Notes: generated by a model from the sequence alone, not told the origin. Positions 9,002 through 19,567 are shown, numbered from the stretch's first letter. The stretch: 54,182 nt of DNA from Nocardia testacea NBRC 100365 (GCF_000308775.1 NZ_BAGJ01000042.1:1-54182), one strand, 5' to 3'. Made by a program: numbers and translations.

Positions 9002-9532
9002 GTGGTAGTCGTGTCCGCAACACCTCGCCGCACCGTGCACCGCCCGGCCCTGGTCCTGCTGGTGGTCGTGCTGGCACTGGTCGCGCTGGCCCTGGGCTGG
9101 TGGCAGTGGGAGCGGTTCTCCTCGGCGAGCGGCACCGCGCAGAATCTGGGGTACGCGCTGCAGTGGCCGTTGTTCGCCGGGTTCGCGTTGTTCGCCTACT
9201 TCCGCTTCGTGCGGTTGGAAACCGAAACGGCCGGCACCGAAGCGTCCGGCGCGATCGCCGAGCCGGGCACGGACACACCCGCGGGCACTCCCGACACCGG
9301 GTCCGATCCCGCGAACACCCGCACCGGGCTGTTCACCGGCAGGCGCGGTACCCCGGCGGCCGCGCCGCGGGAGATCCCGGCGGGCTTCCTGCCCGAACGC
9401 CCACGGGCCGCCCGCGACGACGATCCGGTACTCGCCGAATACAACAGCTACCTGGCCCGTTTGAACGCCGTCGACGGCGCCGCGGGCCGCCCGGCGGGCC
9501 CGGCCCGCGAAACCGAGAGGAGCGCGGGTTGA
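9002..9532 (+). CDS. LprD-like (Rv1343c-like) membrane protein
   Basis: This 176-residue protein has one strong N-terminal membrane helix (about residues 15-35), then GWWQWERF, SASGTAQNLGYALQWPLF and a second hydrophobic stretch ending in FRFVRLE. The C-terminal 100 residues are hydrophilic and rich in Pro, Ala and Thr. The core resembles Rv1343c (annotated LprD), and the position next to a DUF3817 gene agrees. Unlike a lipoprotein I see no lipobox cysteine here. GTG at 9002 and GTG at 9011 are both possible starts. Function unknown. Confidence 0.7.
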   Translation: MVVVSATPRRTVHRPALVLLVVVLALVALALGWWQWERFSSASGTAQNLGYALQWPLFAGFALFAYFRFVRLETETAGTEASGAIAEPGTDTPAGTPDTGSDPANTRTGLFTGRRGTPAAAPREIPAGFLPERPRAARDDDPVLAEYNSYLARLNAVDGAAGRPAGPARETERSAG

Positions 9533-9894
9533 CCGCGAGCGAAAACGCCACCACCGCCCCCGAGGCCGGCGCCGCGCCGGCCGGCGACCGGCGGATCGCG
9601 GGCGCGCTACTGCGCTACCGCGTCCTGGCCTGGGTCACCGGTCTGTGGCTGCTGTTCCTCACCGCCGAGATGATCGCCAAATACGGGTTCGGTGTCGATA
9701 CGCCCAGCTGGATCGCGGTGGTGCACGGATGGGCGTACTTCATCTACCTGATCCTCACCGCGGATCTGGCGGTGAAGGTGCGCTGGCCGATCAAACGCAC
9801 TGTCGGCACGCTGCTCGCGGGCACGATCCCGCTGCTGTCGTTCTTCGTCGAGCACCGCAACACCCGGCAGGTCAAGCGGGACTTCGGCGTCTGA
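9529..9894 (+). CDS. DUF3817 family membrane protein
   Basis: This 121-residue protein has three membrane segments and the DUF3817 core, including RYRVLAWVTGLWLLFL, then HGWAYFIYL and FFVEHRNTRQVKRDF. I place the start at TTG 9529 because GAGAGGAG lies just upstream and the codon overlaps the stop of the preceding gene. Longer versions of the frame run through that gene. It corresponds to Rv1342c. No biochemical role is established for this family to my knowledge. Confidence 0.82.
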   Translation: MTASENATTAPEAGAAPAGDRRIAGALLRYRVLAWVTGLWLLFLTAEMIAKYGFGVDTPSWIAVVHGWAYFIYLILTADLAVKVRWPIKRTVGTLLAGTIPLLSFFVEHRNTRQVKRDFGV

Positions 9895-9909
9895 GTCCCC
9901 GCGCCGGGC

Positions 9910-10518
9910 TCAGCTCCCCAGCGCGGCGAGCGCCGGCAGGAGCTGAGCCAGCGCCCGACCACGATGGGACGCCGCGTCCTTCTGTGCCGGGGTGAGCTGC
10001 GCGGCGCTGAGTTCCCCGCCGTCGGGGCGGAACAGCGGGTCGTAGCCGAAGCCGCCGTCACCCTGCGGTTCCCGCGCGATGGTGCCCGGCCATTCGCCGC
10101 GCACCACGATCTCCGCGCCCGCCGGTATCACCAGCGCGCAGGCGGAGACGAAACTCGCGCCCCGGCGTTCGTCGGGTGTGTCGGACAACTGCGCCAGCAA
10201 CAGCGCGTTGTTCGCCGCATCGTCACCGTGGCGGCCCGCCCAGCGCGCCGACAGCACTCCGGGCATACCGTTGAGTGCGTCCACGGCGATCCCGGAATCA
10301 TCGGCGATACAGGGCAGCCGCGTGGCCCGCGCGCCGTCGCGCGCCTTGGCCAGAGCGTTCTCCTCGAAGGTCGCCCCCGTCTCCGGCGCTTCCGGATACT
10401 CGGGTACATCGTCGAGGCCCACGATCTCCAGGCCCGCGATTCCGGCCTCGTCGAGGATGCGGCGCAGTTCATTCAGTTTCTTGGCGTTACGACTGGCGAG
10501 CAGAACCCGACGCGTCAT
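9910..10518 (-). CDS. rdgB: XTP/dITP pyrophosphatase (RdgB/HAM1)
   Basis: This 202-residue house-cleaning nucleotidase hydrolyses non-canonical purine triphosphates (XTP, dITP) to monophosphates. It begins [18 protein letters not shown], the substrate-loop equivalent of the family. It also carries ADDSGIAVDAL, GDGGFGYDPLF and the terminal SHRGRAL motif. I chose the ATG at 10518 because it matches family length and overlaps the rph stop by one base (TGATG), suggesting coupled translation. It corresponds to Rv1341. Confidence 0.95.
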   Translation of the reverse strand: MTRRVLLASRNAKKLNELRRILDEAGIAGLEIVGLDDVPEYPEAPETGATFEENALAKARDGARATRLPCIADDSGIAVDALNGMPGVLSARWAGRHGDDAANNALLLAQLSDTPDERRGASFVSACALVIPAGAEIVVRGEWPGTIAREPQGDGGFGYDPLFRPDGGELSAAQLTPAQKDAASHRGRALAQLLPALAALGS

Positions 10519-11291
10519 CACTTCTTCTTCGAGTTCTCGGTGGCCTCCGGCAGTACGCCGGGATAGGGCAGGGCCAGCGCTTCCTTCTGGACAGCGAACA
10601 ACTGTTCGCACCCGGCCAGTGCCGAATCGAGCAGTTTGTCGAGGGTGGACCGCGGGAAGGTCGCGCCCTCACCGGTGCCCTGGATCTCCACCAGGGTGCC
10701 GGTATCGGTGGCGACCACGTTCATATCGACCTCGGCCCGCGAATCCTCCTCGTAGGGGAGATCGAGCCGGACCCGGCCGTCCACCACACCGACACTCACC
10801 GCGGCGATGGCGCAGGAGATCGGCTGCGGATCCGCCAGCGCCCCGGCCGCCCCCAGATAGGTGATCGCGTCCGCGAGCGCCACATAGGCGCCGGTGATCG
10901 CGGCGGTCCGGGTGCCGCCGTCGGCCTGCAGCACATCACAGTCGACGGCGATGGTGTTCTCGCCGATGGCGGCCAGATCGATACAGGCCCGCAGGGAGCG
11001 GCCGACCAGCCGGCTGATCTCCTGGGTGCGCCCGCCGACCTTCCCCTTGACCGATTCCCGGCCGCTGCGGGTATGGGTGGCGGCCGGCAGCATCGCGTAT
11101 TCGGCGGTGAGCCAGCCGAGACCGGAGTCGCGGCGCCACGGCGGCACCCCCTCGGTAACGCTGGCCGTGCACATCACCCGGGTCTGTCCGAACTCCACCA
11201 GCACCGAACCCGCCGGATGCGTGGTGAAGCCCCGAGTTATCCGTACCTCGCGGAGTTCGTCGTCCGCCCTGCCATCGGCTCGTCTCGACAC
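10518..11291 (-). CDS. rph: Ribonuclease PH
   Basis: This 257-residue phosphorolytic 3'-5' exoribonuclease trims tRNA 3' ends. Family features are [13 protein letters not shown] at the start, [13 protein letters not shown], the [20 protein letters not shown] stretch, and [18 protein letters not shown] at 11291 gives the usual N-terminus. It is upstream of rdgB with a one-base overlap, the same order as rphA-Rv1341 in M. tuberculosis. Confidence 0.95.
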   Translation of the reverse strand: MSRRADGRADDELREVRITRGFTTHPAGSVLVEFGQTRVMCTASVTEGVPPWRRDSGLGWLTAEYAMLPAATHTRSGRESVKGKVGGRTQEISRLVGRSLRACIDLAAIGENTIAVDCDVLQADGGTRTAAITGAYVALADAITYLGAAGALADPQPISCAIAAVSVGVVDGRVRLDLPYEEDSRAEVDMNVVATDTGTLVEIQGTGEGATFPRSTLDKLLDSALAGCEQLFAVQKEALALPYPGVLPEATENSKKK

Positions 11292-11334
11292 GGGCTCAGC
11301 GTAGTGGGGTACCCGTGCCGGGACATGCCTGGGT

Positions 11335-12099
11335 CTACAGGTCGAAGGACTCGCCGGGGGTCACCGCGTGCACGGGCCCGGTGAACTCGGCCTTGGCCTC
11401 GGCGATGACATCTTCGCGGGAGGTCCACGGCGGAATATGGGTGAGCAGGAGTTCCCCGACCCCGGCCTCGGCGGCGATCCGGCCGGCTTCGGTGCCCGAA
11501 AGGTGGATACCCGCCGGGCGATTGGCGGGGTCGTGGGTCCAGGACGCCTCGGCCAGGAGGACATCGGCGCCCCGGGCGAGATCCTGGACCGCCGGGCAGA
11601 CCGCGGTATCGCCGGTGTAGACGAAGGTACGGCCGGTGGCGGTGACGATCCGCAGACCGTAGGACTCCGGCGGGTGGAACATGCGACGTGCGGTGATGGT
11701 GTGCCCGGGACCGAACTCCACCGTCTCGTCCTCGTTCCACGGGTGGAAATCGATCACATCGGACCAGTCGTCGCATTCCCCGCCGATCTCGGCCGAGGCG
11801 TTACCGATCCGCAGCGGGGCATCCGAGGGGCCGCGGACGATCGCCTGCCCGGTGGGGGGCGTCGGGTGATAGCGCCGCCACACCAGCAGCCCGGGGAGGT
11901 CGAGACAGTGATCGGCGTGCAGATGGGTGAGAAAGATCGACACCTCGCCGGGATCGGCGAATCGCTGCAGCGCACCGAGGATGCCCGGCCCGAAATCGAT
12001 GACCACCGGCGACATGTCCGGACCGGTGAGCAGATAACCCGACGCGGGGGAATCCGGGCCGGACACACTGCCCGAGCACCCGAGGACGGTGAGGCGCAT
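11335..12099 (-). CDS. MBL-fold cyclic nucleotide phosphodiesterase (Rv1339-like)
   Basis: This 254-residue metallo-beta-lactamase-fold hydrolase carries the metal motif THLHADH (H59, H61, D63, H64) and a later TGDTAVCP and LLTHIPPW. Its place upstream of rph and its [11 protein letters not shown] start match Rv1339, reported as an atypical class II cAMP phosphodiesterase. I take ATG 12099 because the residues before it are not family-like. Activity on cAMP is inferred from the orthologue. Confidence 0.88.
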   Translation of the reverse strand: MRLTVLGCSGSVSGPDSPASGYLLTGPDMSPVVIDFGPGILGALQRFADPGEVSIFLTHLHADHCLDLPGLLVWRRYHPTPPTGQAIVRGPSDAPLRIGNASAEIGGECDDWSDVIDFHPWNEDETVEFGPGHTITARRMFHPPESYGLRIVTATGRTFVYTGDTAVCPAVQDLARGADVLLAEASWTHDPANRPAGIHLSGTEAGRIAAEAGVGELLLTHIPPWTSREDVIAEAKAEFTGPVHAVTPGESFDL

Positions 12100-12168
12100 A
12101 TCACCATGCTGCCACGAGGTTTCCCGATTCAAGACCGCATCCCCCGAAAATACTGGCCGCACCCACGG

Positions 12169-12888
12169 TCACCGGGGCGAGGCGAGTGGCCCGGTGTGGA
12201 GTTGACGGCGGTGTCGACGTTCATCACTGGAGAGTACCCACCCGGCGAACAGTCCACCCATGGCGCCGAAAAGGTGTCCCTGCCAGGAGATTCCGTCTTG
12301 ACCCGGTAGTACGCCCCACAGCAGCGAACCGTAGAGGACCAGGATCACCAGACCCAGCACGATCTGGCCGAACTGCCGGGCGAACCAGCCGCGGCAGATG
12401 AGGTAGGTGAGCCAGCCGAACACCAGCGAGGACGCGCCCACGTGCACGGTGTACTGACCACCGGTCAGCCAGGTGCCCACCCCCGCCACGAACCAGACGA
12501 TCGCGGTGGCGGCGAGCCCGCGGCGGATCCCGGTGGCCAGGGTCAGGAAGCCGAGGATCAGCACAGGCAGCGTGTTGCCGATCAGATGGTCCCAGCCGTG
12601 GTGTAGCAGCGGTGCGAAGACGATGCCGTCCAGGCCGTCCACCGCGCGGGGTTCGATACCGACCGCGCGATCGATATCGAAGTCGACCAGGACGTCGACG
12701 GCCTCGATCAGATACAGCACGATCACGAACGCGAGGGTCAGCACACCGGCCCGGGACCAGGTGCGACGGGTGGCGGCGAACCGGCCCGCACCGGGGCCGC
12801 CGGGAGACCCGCCACCGGCCGGCCCGGGCCGGAGCGCGGCGATACGGTCGGGGTCGAACGAAGCGCCCAGCGGCCCACCACCGGTCAT
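12169..12888 (-). CDS. Rhomboid family intramembrane serine protease
   Basis: This 239-residue polytopic protein has six or so membrane helices. It shows the rhomboid signs HHGWDHLIGNTLP, the catalytic serine in VHVGASSLVFG, and the catalytic histidine in WQGHLFGAMGGLFAG. Rhomboids cleave membrane proteins within the bilayer; substrates are unknown. The N-terminal 45 residues are a Gly/Pro-rich cytoplasmic tail. ATG 12888 is preferred over GTG 12891 because AGGAG sits six bases before it. It corresponds to Rv1337. Confidence 0.9.
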   Translation of the reverse strand: MTGGGPLGASFDPDRIAALRPGPAGGGSPGGPGAGRFAATRRTWSRAGVLTLAFVIVLYLIEAVDVLVDFDIDRAVGIEPRAVDGLDGIVFAPLLHHGWDHLIGNTLPVLILGFLTLATGIRRGLAATAIVWFVAGVGTWLTGGQYTVHVGASSLVFGWLTYLICRGWFARQFGQIVLGLVILVLYGSLLWGVLPGQDGISWQGHLFGAMGGLFAGWVLSSDERRHRRQLHTGPLASPR

Positions 12889-12908
12889 CACGATCTCCTG
12901 TGCTCATT

Positions 12909-12988
12909 GCGGCGCCATCGGCGCCGCGGGCCGGGGCCCTCGTGACCCCGGGTCTTCACTCCGTCGCTCCAGAACCGGGGCCCCGGCC
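12909..12988. repeat. Hairpin plus inverted-repeat element, copy A
   Basis: A perfect 8-bp hairpin (GCGGCGCC, loop ATC, GGCGCCGC; 12909-12927) is followed by a second inverted repeat with 10-base arms GGCCGGGGCC (12929-12938) and GGCCCCGGCC (12979-12988). The hairpin is identical apart from one loop base to that at 19677-19695, which is also followed by a longer inverted repeat. It lies upstream of the rhomboid gene and downstream of cysM. Confidence 0.65.
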
Positions 12989-13125
12989 GTGGAGGTATGC
13001 CGTACGGAGCGGAGACTCGGGCGAGCGGATGCACCCAGGGTATCGGCCGCTGCGGGAGGGCGGGTGGAAAATCCGCTGACCTGCAAACTCGGTCGCGGGG
13101 CGGGTCGACTCCGCGCGCCGCGGAC

Positions 13126-14371
<1,246 letters not shown>

Positions 14372-14419
14372 GGTGCTGCTCCTCGCTTGTACTCGGTGGG
14401 TGGGTCGGAAAACTTGGCG

Positions 14420-14842
14420 TCAGGCGGTTTCGTAGGCGTCGACGATCTGGACCGGCTCCTCGGTGACCTCGCCGTCGACGATCCGGTAGCTGCGCAGTTC
14501 GTGCCGCGCGGCATCACGGGTGGAGATCAGCACGTAGTGAGCGTTCGGCTCGGAGGCGTAGGAGATATCGGTACGGCTCGGGTAGGCCTCGGTCGCGGTG
14601 TGTGAGTGGTAGATCACCACCGGCTCCTCGTCGGCGTCGTCCATGGCTCGCCAGACCTTCAGCTGTTCGCCGGAATCGAAACGGTAGAAGGTGGGCGACC
14701 GCTCCGCGTTCATCATGGCGACGTAACGCTCGGGCCGGTCGGACCCCTCGGGCCCGGCGATGATGCCGCAGGCCTCGTCGGGATGGTCGGCGCGCGCGTG
14801 CGCGACCATCGCATCCACCAGGTCGGCCCTGATCACGAGCAC
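14420..14842 (-). CDS. mec: Mec JAMM-type metalloprotease
   Basis: This 140-residue zinc peptidase of the JAB1/MPN (M67) family cleaves the new cysteine from CysO-cysteine in mycobacteria. The zinc site is visible: E23 in DEACG, then H79, H81, S89 and D92 in HSHTATEAYPSRTD. GTG 14842, behind GGAAGGG, gives the conserved LVIRADLVDAMVAHAR start; the longer frame adds 28 unlike residues. It lies 48 bases upstream of cysO. Given the CysO tail here, it probably also trims Ala-Arg. Confidence 0.93.
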   Translation of the reverse strand: MLVIRADLVDAMVAHARADHPDEACGIIAGPEGSDRPERYVAMMNAERSPTFYRFDSGEQLKVWRAMDDADEEPVVIYHSHTATEAYPSRTDISYASEPNAHYVLISTRDAARHELRSYRIVDGEVTEEPVQIVDAYETA

Positions 14843-15024
14843 AATCGAACCCTTCCACCTCTTGTCAGGCCATCTCCGGCCGGACACAGCCGACAACTGC
14901 CGAGGATATTCGCGTATTCCCGGCACCCCGCACGGCCCCTACCGCCGCGCGCGTGAAGGGGCACGGTCCGCCGCCCGGCCGGGGGCGCCCAGAGCTGCGT
15001 CACGGCCTCGCCGGCGGCGGGCGA

Positions 15025-16086
15025 TCAAGCACCGAACAGGTCGCTGTACGCCGGAATGCCGGCCACGGAGTGGGCGGTGCGGATCGCGTCGACCACCGCG
15101 CGTTCGACGCATACCGCCGCCGCTGTGCACAATGCGTCGACCACCGCCAGATCGGCCGGGAACGCGGCGGGCAGCCGAGGCCCGTCCGGCGGTGTCGCGG
15201 TGCCGGTGGCCAGCGCGAAGAAGGTGTCCCCGTCGAGCGGGGAATGGGCCGGACGGACCGCCCGGGCCAGCCCGTCGTGGGCGACGGTGGCCAGCCGGCG
15301 GCATCCGGCCGGGCCGAGCGGGGCATCGGTGGCGACCACCCCGATCGTGGTGTTGAGGACGGTGCCCTTCACCGCCAGCGCGTTCGCGGCCGCGAGTTCC
15401 TCGGCGGTACCGGGGCGCAGGCCGAAGAACTCGGGTCCGTCCGTGCCCGCGCCCCACGGAATCCCGGTGCGCGGATCGAAAACCGACCCGACGGGATTCG
15501 CGACTACCAGCGCGCCCACGGTCAGCCCGGCGGTGACGCCCTCGTCGAACCGGATACTGGCGGTGCCGATACCGCCCTTGAGCGCACCCGCCTGGGCCCC
15601 GGTCCCGGCGCCGACGCAACCGCGCAGGAAATCGGGCCCGGCGGCGTCGGCCGCGTAGTAACCGAATTCGGCGGTCGGGCGGGTGTTCCAATCGCCGACC
15701 GGAAGGTCGAAGATCACGGCGCCGGGCACGATCGGCACCACGCGGGTGGGGTCCTCGGGCGACATGGGCAGCCCTTCGCCGTGTTCCTCCAGCCAGCGCA
15801 TCACCCCGTCGGCGGCGGCCAGACCGTAGGCGCTGCCGCCGGTGAGCAGGATCGCGTGGACCTGCCGGACCGTGTTCGCGGGGTCGAGCAGATCGGTTTC
15901 CCGGGTGCCGGGGCCGCCACCGCGGACATCCACCGCGGCGACCGCGCCACCCGGTGCGCGGACCACGGTGCAGCCGGTGGCCGCGCCGGATCCGTGGGTC
16001 GCGTCCGGGTCGAGTACCTGGTGGTGGCCGACGAGCAGGCCGGCCACATCGGTGAGCGCGTCTCGTGCTCCGGGCGCGGCGGTCAC
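15025..16086 (-). CDS. P1 (DmpA/S58) family peptidase, Rv1333-like
   Basis: This 353-residue protein belongs to the DmpA/ornithine acetyltransferase-like N-terminal nucleophile hydrolases, which self-cleave into two chains. Signs are HILLTGGSAYGLAAADGVM-like sequence near residue 85, the LKGGIGTAS segment near residue 180 and VGALVVANPVGSV. It probably acts as an aminopeptidase on unknown peptides. GTG 16086 overlaps the DUF2017 stop by four bases (GTGA), so the two are coupled. The same order holds in Rv1332-Rv1333. Confidence 0.87.
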   Translation of the reverse strand: MTAAPGARDALTDVAGLLVGHHQVLDPDATHGSGAATGCTVVRAPGGAVAAVDVRGGGPGTRETDLLDPANTVRQVHAILLTGGSAYGLAAADGVMRWLEEHGEGLPMSPEDPTRVVPIVPGAVIFDLPVGDWNTRPTAEFGYYAADAAGPDFLRGCVGAGTGAQAGALKGGIGTASIRFDEGVTAGLTVGALVVANPVGSVFDPRTGIPWGAGTDGPEFFGLRPGTAEELAAANALAVKGTVLNTTIGVVATDAPLGPAGCRRLATVAHDGLARAVRPAHSPLDGDTFFALATGTATPPDGPRLPAAFPADLAVVDALCTAAAVCVERAVVDAIRTAHSVAGIPAYSDLFGA

Positions 16087-16652
16087 GAGGCCATCGCCTG
16101 CAGCAGGGAATCCTGCATCCAGGTCAGCCAGTGGTAGACGTCCAGGTGCGGGGCGCGTGGATCGTCGGGCGGGAACTGCTCGGGCGTGTCGGCGTCGATC
16201 TCCAGCACCACACCGAGGGCCAGCCGGACGTCGGTGAGCGCGGTGAGCCAGGAGTCGGCCTCTTCCGGGGTGATCACGATCTTGCCGCCGTCCTCGGGGA
16301 GGGTGTGCAGCAACACCCCGGCGGCGGCCAGTTTCTCGTCGATGATCTCCGGCTCGTGCAGGCCGCGCAGGGCGCTGTTCAGATCGGCTCGTTCGGCGTC
16401 GGGGGAGCCCGGTTCGGCCCGATGGAATTCGGGCAACAGCCGGGCCAGTCGCGGATCGTCGGGCGGCGCGGTGTTCCCGCTGCGCAGGCCCGTGAGAGCG
16501 GCGAGCTCGTCCTCCGGGGCGGAGGAGGCGCGTTCACCGAGCAGACCAGAAACGGCTCCGACCAGCGAGCGCAGCACGCTGGCTTCGCGCGCGTCCATCT
16601 CCGACCGCAGTTTGAGACCGCTCAATGAGTTCTTCCGGCTCCATTTACGCAC
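16083..16652 (-). CDS. DUF2017 family protein (Rv1332-like)
   Basis: This 189-residue soluble, mainly helical protein begins MRKWSRKNS and contains EASVLRSLVGAV, PEDELAALTGL and WLTALTDVRLALG, as in the actinobacterial DUF2017 family. It is almost always next to clpS, and is here too (21 bases downstream of it). A role with the Clp adaptor is often supposed but not shown. Confidence 0.85.
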   Translation of the reverse strand: MRKWSRKNSLSGLKLRSEMDAREASVLRSLVGAVSGLLGERASSAPEDELAALTGLRSGNTAPPDDPRLARLLPEFHRAEPGSPDAERADLNSALRGLHEPEIIDEKLAAAGVLLHTLPEDGGKIVITPEEADSWLTALTDVRLALGVVLEIDADTPEQFPPDDPRAPHLDVYHWLTWMQDSLLQAMAS

Positions 16653-16673
16653 GTCGCTACGGTAACCGTCCGA

Positions 16674-17036
16674 TCAGTCGTCTCGTTGCATGGTCGCCCA
16701 CAGGCCCGCCGCGTGCAGGCGGCGGACATCCTGTTCCATTTTGTCCCGGGATCCCGACGATACGACCGCTTTGCCCTCGTTGTGCACCTTGAGCATCAGC
16801 TCGGTCGCCTTGGCTTTGCTGTAGCCGAACAGCTTCTGGAAGATGTAGGCGACATAGTGCATGAGGTTGACCGGATCGTCCCAGACCACGGTGACCCACG
16901 GCCGGTCCTCCGCCTCCAGTATCTCGGTGTACTCCACGGCCTCCGGGGTCGCCTGGGCCGCGGACAACGTGACGCCGGGGGCGCCGAGGAGGACCTCTGT
17001 CGTCGATACGCGGGGTGCGGTGTTGCACAAGGCCAT
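16674..17036 (-). CDS. clpS: ClpS adaptor protein
   Basis: This 120-residue N-end-rule adaptor delivers substrates to ClpC/ClpA-ClpP. The core is typical: [20 protein letters not shown], then [19 protein letters not shown] and [10 protein letters not shown]. The N-terminal 45 residues before the core are longer than in M. tuberculosis (101 residues in all), so the true start could lie further in than ATG 17036; no strong ribosome site decides it. It is divergent from pncB. Confidence 0.9.
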   Translation of the reverse strand: MALCNTAPRVSTTEVLLGAPGVTLSAAQATPEAVEYTEILEAEDRPWVTVVWDDPVNLMHYVAYIFQKLFGYSKAKATELMLKVHNEGKAVVSSGSRDKMEQDVRRLHAAGLWATMQRDD

Positions 17037-17216
17037 GAAGTCAAGAGTACGACTCACGGAGTAATTCACAACACCCGGAGCAGCAACGATGCCGCTCGTC
17101 CCCGCCTGCCCAGGCGACGCGTGCTACCCGCGACACGCCGCCGCGCGGGTTCGGCGCCCGGCGCCGCCCCCGGCGGGCTTCCCCGCGCCGCGCACGGGCT
17201 GTTTACAGTGACACCC

Positions 17217-18527
17217 GTGGACCTGCGCGACGCGGCCGGCAGCACCGCTCTGCTGACCGACCAATACGAGCTCACCATGCTGGCCGCCGCTCTCGCCGAC
17301 GGTTCCGCGGCGCGGCGGTGCACCTTCGAAGTGTTCGCCCGGCGTTTGCCGCACGGCCGCAGATACGGTGTCGTGGCCGGTACCGGCCGTTTCCTCGATG
17401 CGCTGGACCACTTCCGGTTCGGCGAGGCGGAGCTGGAGATCGCCGGCCGGTTCCTGGACGCGGAGACGGTCGCCTGGTTGCGCGATTACCGGTTCGCCGG
17501 CGATATCGACGGCTATCCGGAAGGCGAGCTGTATTTCCCGGGCTCGCCGATCCTCTCGGTGACCGGAACCTTCGCCGAATGCCTGCTCCTCGAGACACTG
17601 GCACTGTCGGTGTTCAACCACGACAGCGCGATCGCCGCCGCGGCCGCCCGGATGGTGAGTGCCGCCGACGGACGCCGGATGATCGAAATGGGTTCACGAC
17701 GCACCCACGAGCAGGCCGCGCCCGCCAGCGCGCGGGCGGCCTACCTGGCGGGATTTCACGCGACCTCCAATCTGGAGGCGGTGCGCCGCTACGGGGTGCC
17801 CGGCGCGGGCACCAGTGCGCACGCATTCACCCTGGTGCACAGCGGCGCCGACGGCGAACACGAGATCGAGGCGTTCCGCAGTCAGGTGGCCGCGCACGGT
17901 ACCGGCACCACCCTGCTGGTCGACACTTTCGACATCACCCGCGGCGTCGCGCTCGCGGTCGAGGTCGCCGGGCCGGAACTGGGCGCGGTGCGTATCGACT
18001 CCGGTGACCTCGGGGTCCTGGCCCGGCAGGTTCGGCGGCAACTCGACGAACTGGGCGCGGTGAAGACCCGGATCGTCGTATCCGGGGACCTGGACGAATA
18101 CGCCATCGCGGCGCTGCGGGCCGAGCCGGTGGACGCCTACGGGGTCGGTACCCGGCTGGTCACCGGTTCCGGCGCGCCGACCGCCGGAATGGTCTACAAA
18201 CTGGTCGAAGTCGACGGCCTGCCGGTGGCCAAACGGTCCAGTCACAAGGAATCCCGCGGCGGCGCCAAACGCGCCGTGCGCCTGGCCCGCGATACCGGGA
18301 CCATCGTGGAGGAGATCGTGTACCCCGCGACCGCCGACCGGCCCGCGTCCGCCGACCTCGAGGTGCGTGATCTGTCGGTCCCGCTGGTGCGCGGTGGTGC
18401 CGTGCTGGACCGGCCCGACCTCGCCGGATCCCGGGATCTCGTGGCCCGTGGCCTGGTGAGTCTGCCGTGGGAGGGACTCAAACTGTCCGGCGGTGACCCG
18501 GCGATTGCGACTACATTCCTGGTCTGA
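17217..18527 (+). CDS. pncB: Nicotinate phosphoribosyltransferase
   Basis: This 436-residue enzyme joins nicotinate to PRPP to form nicotinate mononucleotide in NAD salvage. Family motifs are LLTDQYELTMLAAAL at the start, FEVFARRLP, the phosphate-site EMGSRRTHE, and VRIDSGDLGVLARQ with VVSGDLDEYAI. GTG 17217 is preferred, although GTG 17208 is also in frame. The open frame extends far upstream across clpS, but that part is not homologous. It is followed 27 bases later by pncA, giving a two-step salvage unit. Confidence 0.94.
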   Translation: MDLRDAAGSTALLTDQYELTMLAAALADGSAARRCTFEVFARRLPHGRRYGVVAGTGRFLDALDHFRFGEAELEIAGRFLDAETVAWLRDYRFAGDIDGYPEGELYFPGSPILSVTGTFAECLLLETLALSVFNHDSAIAAAAARMVSAADGRRMIEMGSRRTHEQAAPASARAAYLAGFHATSNLEAVRRYGVPGAGTSAHAFTLVHSGADGEHEIEAFRSQVAAHGTGTTLLVDTFDITRGVALAVEVAGPELGAVRIDSGDLGVLARQVRRQLDELGAVKTRIVVSGDLDEYAIAALRAEPVDAYGVGTRLVTGSGAPTAGMVYKLVEVDGLPVAKRSSHKESRGGAKRAVRLARDTGTIVEEIVYPATADRPASADLEVRDLSVPLVRGGAVLDRPDLAGSRDLVARGLVSLPWEGLKLSGGDPAIATTFLV

Positions 18528-18554
18528 CCGGGCGTACGCGAGGAGACTGGAACT

Positions 18555-19130
18555 ATGAAACGCGCGCTGATCGTGGTGGATGTGCAGAACGATTTCTGCG
18601 AGGGCGGTTCACTGGCCGTATCGGGTGGTGCCCGCGTCGCGGAGTTGATCAGCGAGTATCTGGCCGAGAACCGGTACGACGCGGTGGTGGCCACTCGCGA
18701 TTACCACATCGATCCCGGCTCCCATTTCTCCGAGACACCCGACTATGTGGACAGCTGGCCGCCGCACTGCCGGGTCGGCACCCCGGGAGCCGATTTCCAT
18801 CCGCAATTCGACACCGCCGCCGTGCAGGAGGTCTTCTCCAAGGGCGAGTACTCGGCCGCCTACTCGGGGTTCCAAGGGGCTTCGACCGCCGGGGAGACGC
18901 TCACCGAATGGCTGCGTGCCCGCGATATCGGCGCGGTCGATATCGCGGGTATCGCCACCGACCACTGTGTCCGGGCCACCGCGCTCGATGCCGTCGGAGC
19001 CGGTTTCGCGACGCGGATCCTGCTGGGTCTCACCGCCGGAGTGGCACCGGCGACCGTCGAGAAAGCCCTGGACGAATTGAATCGGGCCGGAGTCGAACTC
19101 TCCGGAGCCGTCGTCCGGGCCGGCGCCTGA
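18555..19130 (+). CDS. pncA: Nicotinamidase (pyrazinamidase)
   Basis: This 191-residue isochorismatase-fold hydrolase deamidates nicotinamide to nicotinate, the substrate of PncB just upstream. The catalytic triad is present as D9, K96 and C138, and the metal ligands D49, H51, H57 and H71 occupy the positions known from M. tuberculosis PncA. The ATG follows GAGGAGACT. In M. tuberculosis pncA lies elsewhere, so the pncB-pncA pairing is a local arrangement. A complete active site suggests the host would activate pyrazinamide, though that depends on more than this enzyme. Confidence 0.95.
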   Translation: MKRALIVVDVQNDFCEGGSLAVSGGARVAELISEYLAENRYDAVVATRDYHIDPGSHFSETPDYVDSWPPHCRVGTPGADFHPQFDTAAVQEVFSKGEYSAAYSGFQGASTAGETLTEWLRARDIGAVDIAGIATDHCVRATALDAVGAGFATRILLGLTAGVAPATVEKALDELNRAGVELSGAVVRAGA

Positions 19131-19228
19131 GTCCGACGATCCCCGGCTGCCGAGGAAGCCGGGCCCGGGGTGTCCGAACGGTCCCGCGGCGGGTGAACTT
19201 GTCACCGGCGCCGGGCAGAATCACGGTT

Positions 19229-19567
19229 ATGACCGCCACCGGGGACGATGTCCGCTCCTTTGCCCTGGCCCTCCCGGCCACGATCGAAGAGTTCGCCTGG
19301 GGTATGCCGATCTTCAAGGTGGAGCGTCGGCTGTTCCTCACTCTGCCCGAGGACGAGACCTCGATGGCGGTGCGCTGCCCGATCGTCGACCGGGACGAAC
19401 TGGTGCAGGCCGAACCGGACAAGTTCTGGATCGCCGGGCACGAGGTGAACAACGCGTGGGTCCGGGTGCGGCTCGCGGCCTTGGATGACCTGGACGAAAT
19501 GCGGGACATAGTCATGGATTCGTGGCGGTTGGCGGCACCGCAGAGCCTCGTGGCGGGGGTTTCATAG
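19229..19567 (+). CDS. MmcQ/YjbR family protein
   Basis: This 112-residue protein resembles the MmcQ/YjbR fold (DUF419): LALPATIEEFAWGMPIFKVE followed by LFLTLPEDE and RDELVQAEPDKFWIAGH, ending in VRVRLAALDDLDEMRDIV. These are small CyaY-like DNA-binding-fold proteins of uncertain role. ATG 19229 matches the family length. The upstream open frame is a shadow of pncA. It may share the pncB-pncA transcript, with a 98-base gap. Confidence 0.82.
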   Translation: MTATGDDVRSFALALPATIEEFAWGMPIFKVERRLFLTLPEDETSMAVRCPIVDRDELVQAEPDKFWIAGHEVNNAWVRVRLAALDDLDEMRDIVMDSWRLAAPQSLVAGVS

